Below, in pieces: positions 47,693 through 48,700 of a stretch of DNA of 48,700 nt. This DNA is from JAEKLB01 sp050249235 (lineage in GTDB: Bacteria > Actinomycetota > Acidimicrobiia > Acidimicrobiales > CADCSY01). The position numbers were made by a program, and so were the translations under genes. The stretch is taken from assembly GCA_050249235.1 (NCBI GenBank), contig JBFWQW010000010.1, positions 1 to 48,700 of the forward strand, in the 5' to 3' direction. The notes under the pieces are model-generated. The model searched no databases and was not told where the DNA came from. It worked only from the letters and a program-made list of their open reading frames with translations. The first letter of the stretch is position 1; each line of letters starts with the position of its first letter.

Positions 47693-48562
47693 ATGACCTC
47701 GCTGGCCGACAGCCCCACGACCGAGCTCGTCGTCGACGACCACATCCGCGACGTCACCGACGACGAGGTGGCGACCTACGAGCGCGAGGGCTGGGTGAAG
47801 CTGGACGGGCTGCTCAGCCCGGAGCTGGCCGGCGCCCTCCTGGAGGTCGCCCGGGGCCGGGCCGGCGACGCCGGATCGGACGATGCCCTGGCCGTCAACG
47901 GCGCGTGGGGCGAGGCCAACGTTGCCTGCAGCCCGGGCGGCGAGCTCTTCGCCGCCATGGCCCTCTCACCGAGGATGGGCCGGAACGCGGCCAGGCTCGT
48001 CAACCGGTCCCGGCTGACCGACGAGGCCATTCCGACCCGCTACTTCGCCGACGGCCTCGGCGTCCGGGCCGGGCGGGGGAACGGGCCGTCGACCCACTTC
48101 CACCAAGACTACGTCCCGCAGTCCCAGGACCGGGGAGGGGCCATCAACATCTGGATCGCCCTCGCCGCCGTCGCTGCCGACCAGGGTGGGATGCGGTTCC
48201 TCAGCGGCTCGCACCGCGAGGCCCGGCTCGGCCCGCTCTACGCCGGCGGCGTCCCGGATGCCCGCGCCGCCGCAAACCGCCACCCGGCGGTGGCCGACCT
48301 CCATTACCCGAAGCTCGGCGAGCTCTACGAGCTGTCGGACGGCGTCGTCTACGAGCCGGGGGATGCCACGGTGCACGGCGCCTACACGGTGCACTGCGCC
48401 CCGGCCAACCTGAGCCAGCGGTCGCGGTGGAACTACCTCGTGAGCTACCTGCCCGACGACGTCCGCTACGACGGCTCGCCGAACCACGCCCTCGACGGCC
48501 TCGACCTCACCAAGGGTCAGACCTTCGACCACGAGCGCTTCCCGGTGGTGCACCCGGGCTGA
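47693..48562 (+). CDS. Phytanoyl-CoA dioxygenase (PhyH) family protein
   Basis: A 289-residue Fe(II)/2-oxoglutarate dioxygenase. The iron ligands are His137 and Asp139 in HFHQDYVP and His228 in ATVHGAYTVH; the Arg of RSRWNYLVSY would hold 2-oxoglutarate. INIWIALAAV and GGMRFLSGSHREA are standard PhyH features. It would hydroxylate an alkyl or acyl substrate. ATG 47693 with GAAAGG upstream. Next to the amidohydrolase and under likely TetR control, it suggests a small catabolic unit whose substrate is unknown. Confidence 0.92.
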   Translation: MTSLADSPTTELVVDDHIRDVTDDEVATYEREGWVKLDGLLSPELAGALLEVARGRAGDAGSDDALAVNGAWGEANVACSPGGELFAAMALSPRMGRNAARLVNRSRLTDEAIPTRYFADGLGVRAGRGNGPSTHFHQDYVPQSQDRGGAINIWIALAAVAADQGGMRFLSGSHREARLGPLYAGGVPDARAAANRHPAVADLHYPKLGELYELSDGVVYEPGDATVHGAYTVHCAPANLSQRSRWNYLVSYLPDDVRYDGSPNHALDGLDLTKGQTFDHERFPVVHPG

Positions 48563-48657
48563 GCCGGGCGGTCAGCGCCCCGGGCCGGCTCGACCTCGGG
48601 GGAGGAGTCCTCACGCCGGAGCAGGTGCTGTCGGTGAACGATCAGGGGGGGAATCGG

Positions 48658-48700
48658 ATGCGCAGAGGTGCGTCGCTCTGGAGGGTGGTGGCCGTGCTGC
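48658..48700 (+). CDS. Start of a secreted or membrane protein, cut by window edge
   Basis: ATG 48658 follows an AGGGGGG ribosome-binding site and reads MRRGASLWRVVAVL before the window ends. The basic start and following hydrophobic residues suggest a signal peptide or membrane anchor. Nothing can be said about function. The 95 bp between the PhyH stop and this start hold no other gene. Confidence 0.55.
   Translation, partial: MRRGASLWRVVAVL

Overview
The window is very GC-rich (roughly 70% by eye), gene-dense, and uses many GTG starts with GTGA-type stop/start overlaps. With several ECF, two-component, MarR and STAS regulators, a single long L,D-transpeptidase and a LigD-type polymerase, it looks like an actinobacterial (Actinomycetota) chromosome. 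The beta-propeller-like IVGIAATPDGGGYW repeats and the overall gene style make an Acidimicrobiia-like lineage my best guess, but that is inference. No rRNA, tRNA or CRISPR was found.

Layout. 1-5.5 kb: a cut-off amino acid permease, a VOC protein, an ArsR-arsenate reductase fusion with its operator, an MFS exporter, a SnoaL-like protein and an MscS channel. 5.6-13.5 kb: two divergent, tightly overlapping operons. One holds a GT-C-like membrane protein, a response regulator, a histidine kinase and a zinc-ribbon sugar epimerase; the other holds GT2, a TIGR04282-type nucleotidyl/glycosyltransferase, a methyltransferase, a membrane-anchored molybdopterin oxidoreductase with an internal Tat signal, and a small membrane protein. 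Together they look like one uncharacterised glycoconjugate/redox pathway. 13.6-17.7 kb: GH15 hydrolase, L,D-transpeptidase and small secreted or unknown proteins.

17.7-25 kb: the most interesting stretch. Three small STAS-type proteins, MarR plus a ClC channel, a two-component system, small proteins and an orphan type IV pilin-like protein are strung together. Four intergenic sites carry an exact GTGAC-N6-GTGAC direct repeat with an 11-bp period, the spacing expected for an OmpR/PhoB-type response regulator. I found this pattern nowhere else in the window. Three of the four sites lie 45-46 bp before a start codon; the fourth precedes a structured leader of the pilin gene. I propose this is a locally encoded regulon.

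25-31 kb: a second MarR, two tandem NhaA antiporters, a stand-alone LigD polymerase and an acyl-CoA dehydrogenase. 31-33 kb: a lower-GC accessory patch with an HTH/PIN-like pair, repeated TTGTCGCA boxes and a frameshifted SCP2-like gene. 33-37.6 kb: GNAT, amidase, ECF sigma/anti-sigma, cupin and a divergent diadenylate-cyclase-like protein. 37.7-44.6 kb: a complete type I restriction-modification operon (hsdMSR) flanked by an imperfect 33-bp direct repeat and followed by a toxin-antitoxin-like pair. 45-48.7 kb: an Fe-S protein, a truncated CaiB remnant, TetR, an amidohydrolase and a PhyH dioxygenase, with the start of a secreted protein at the right edge.
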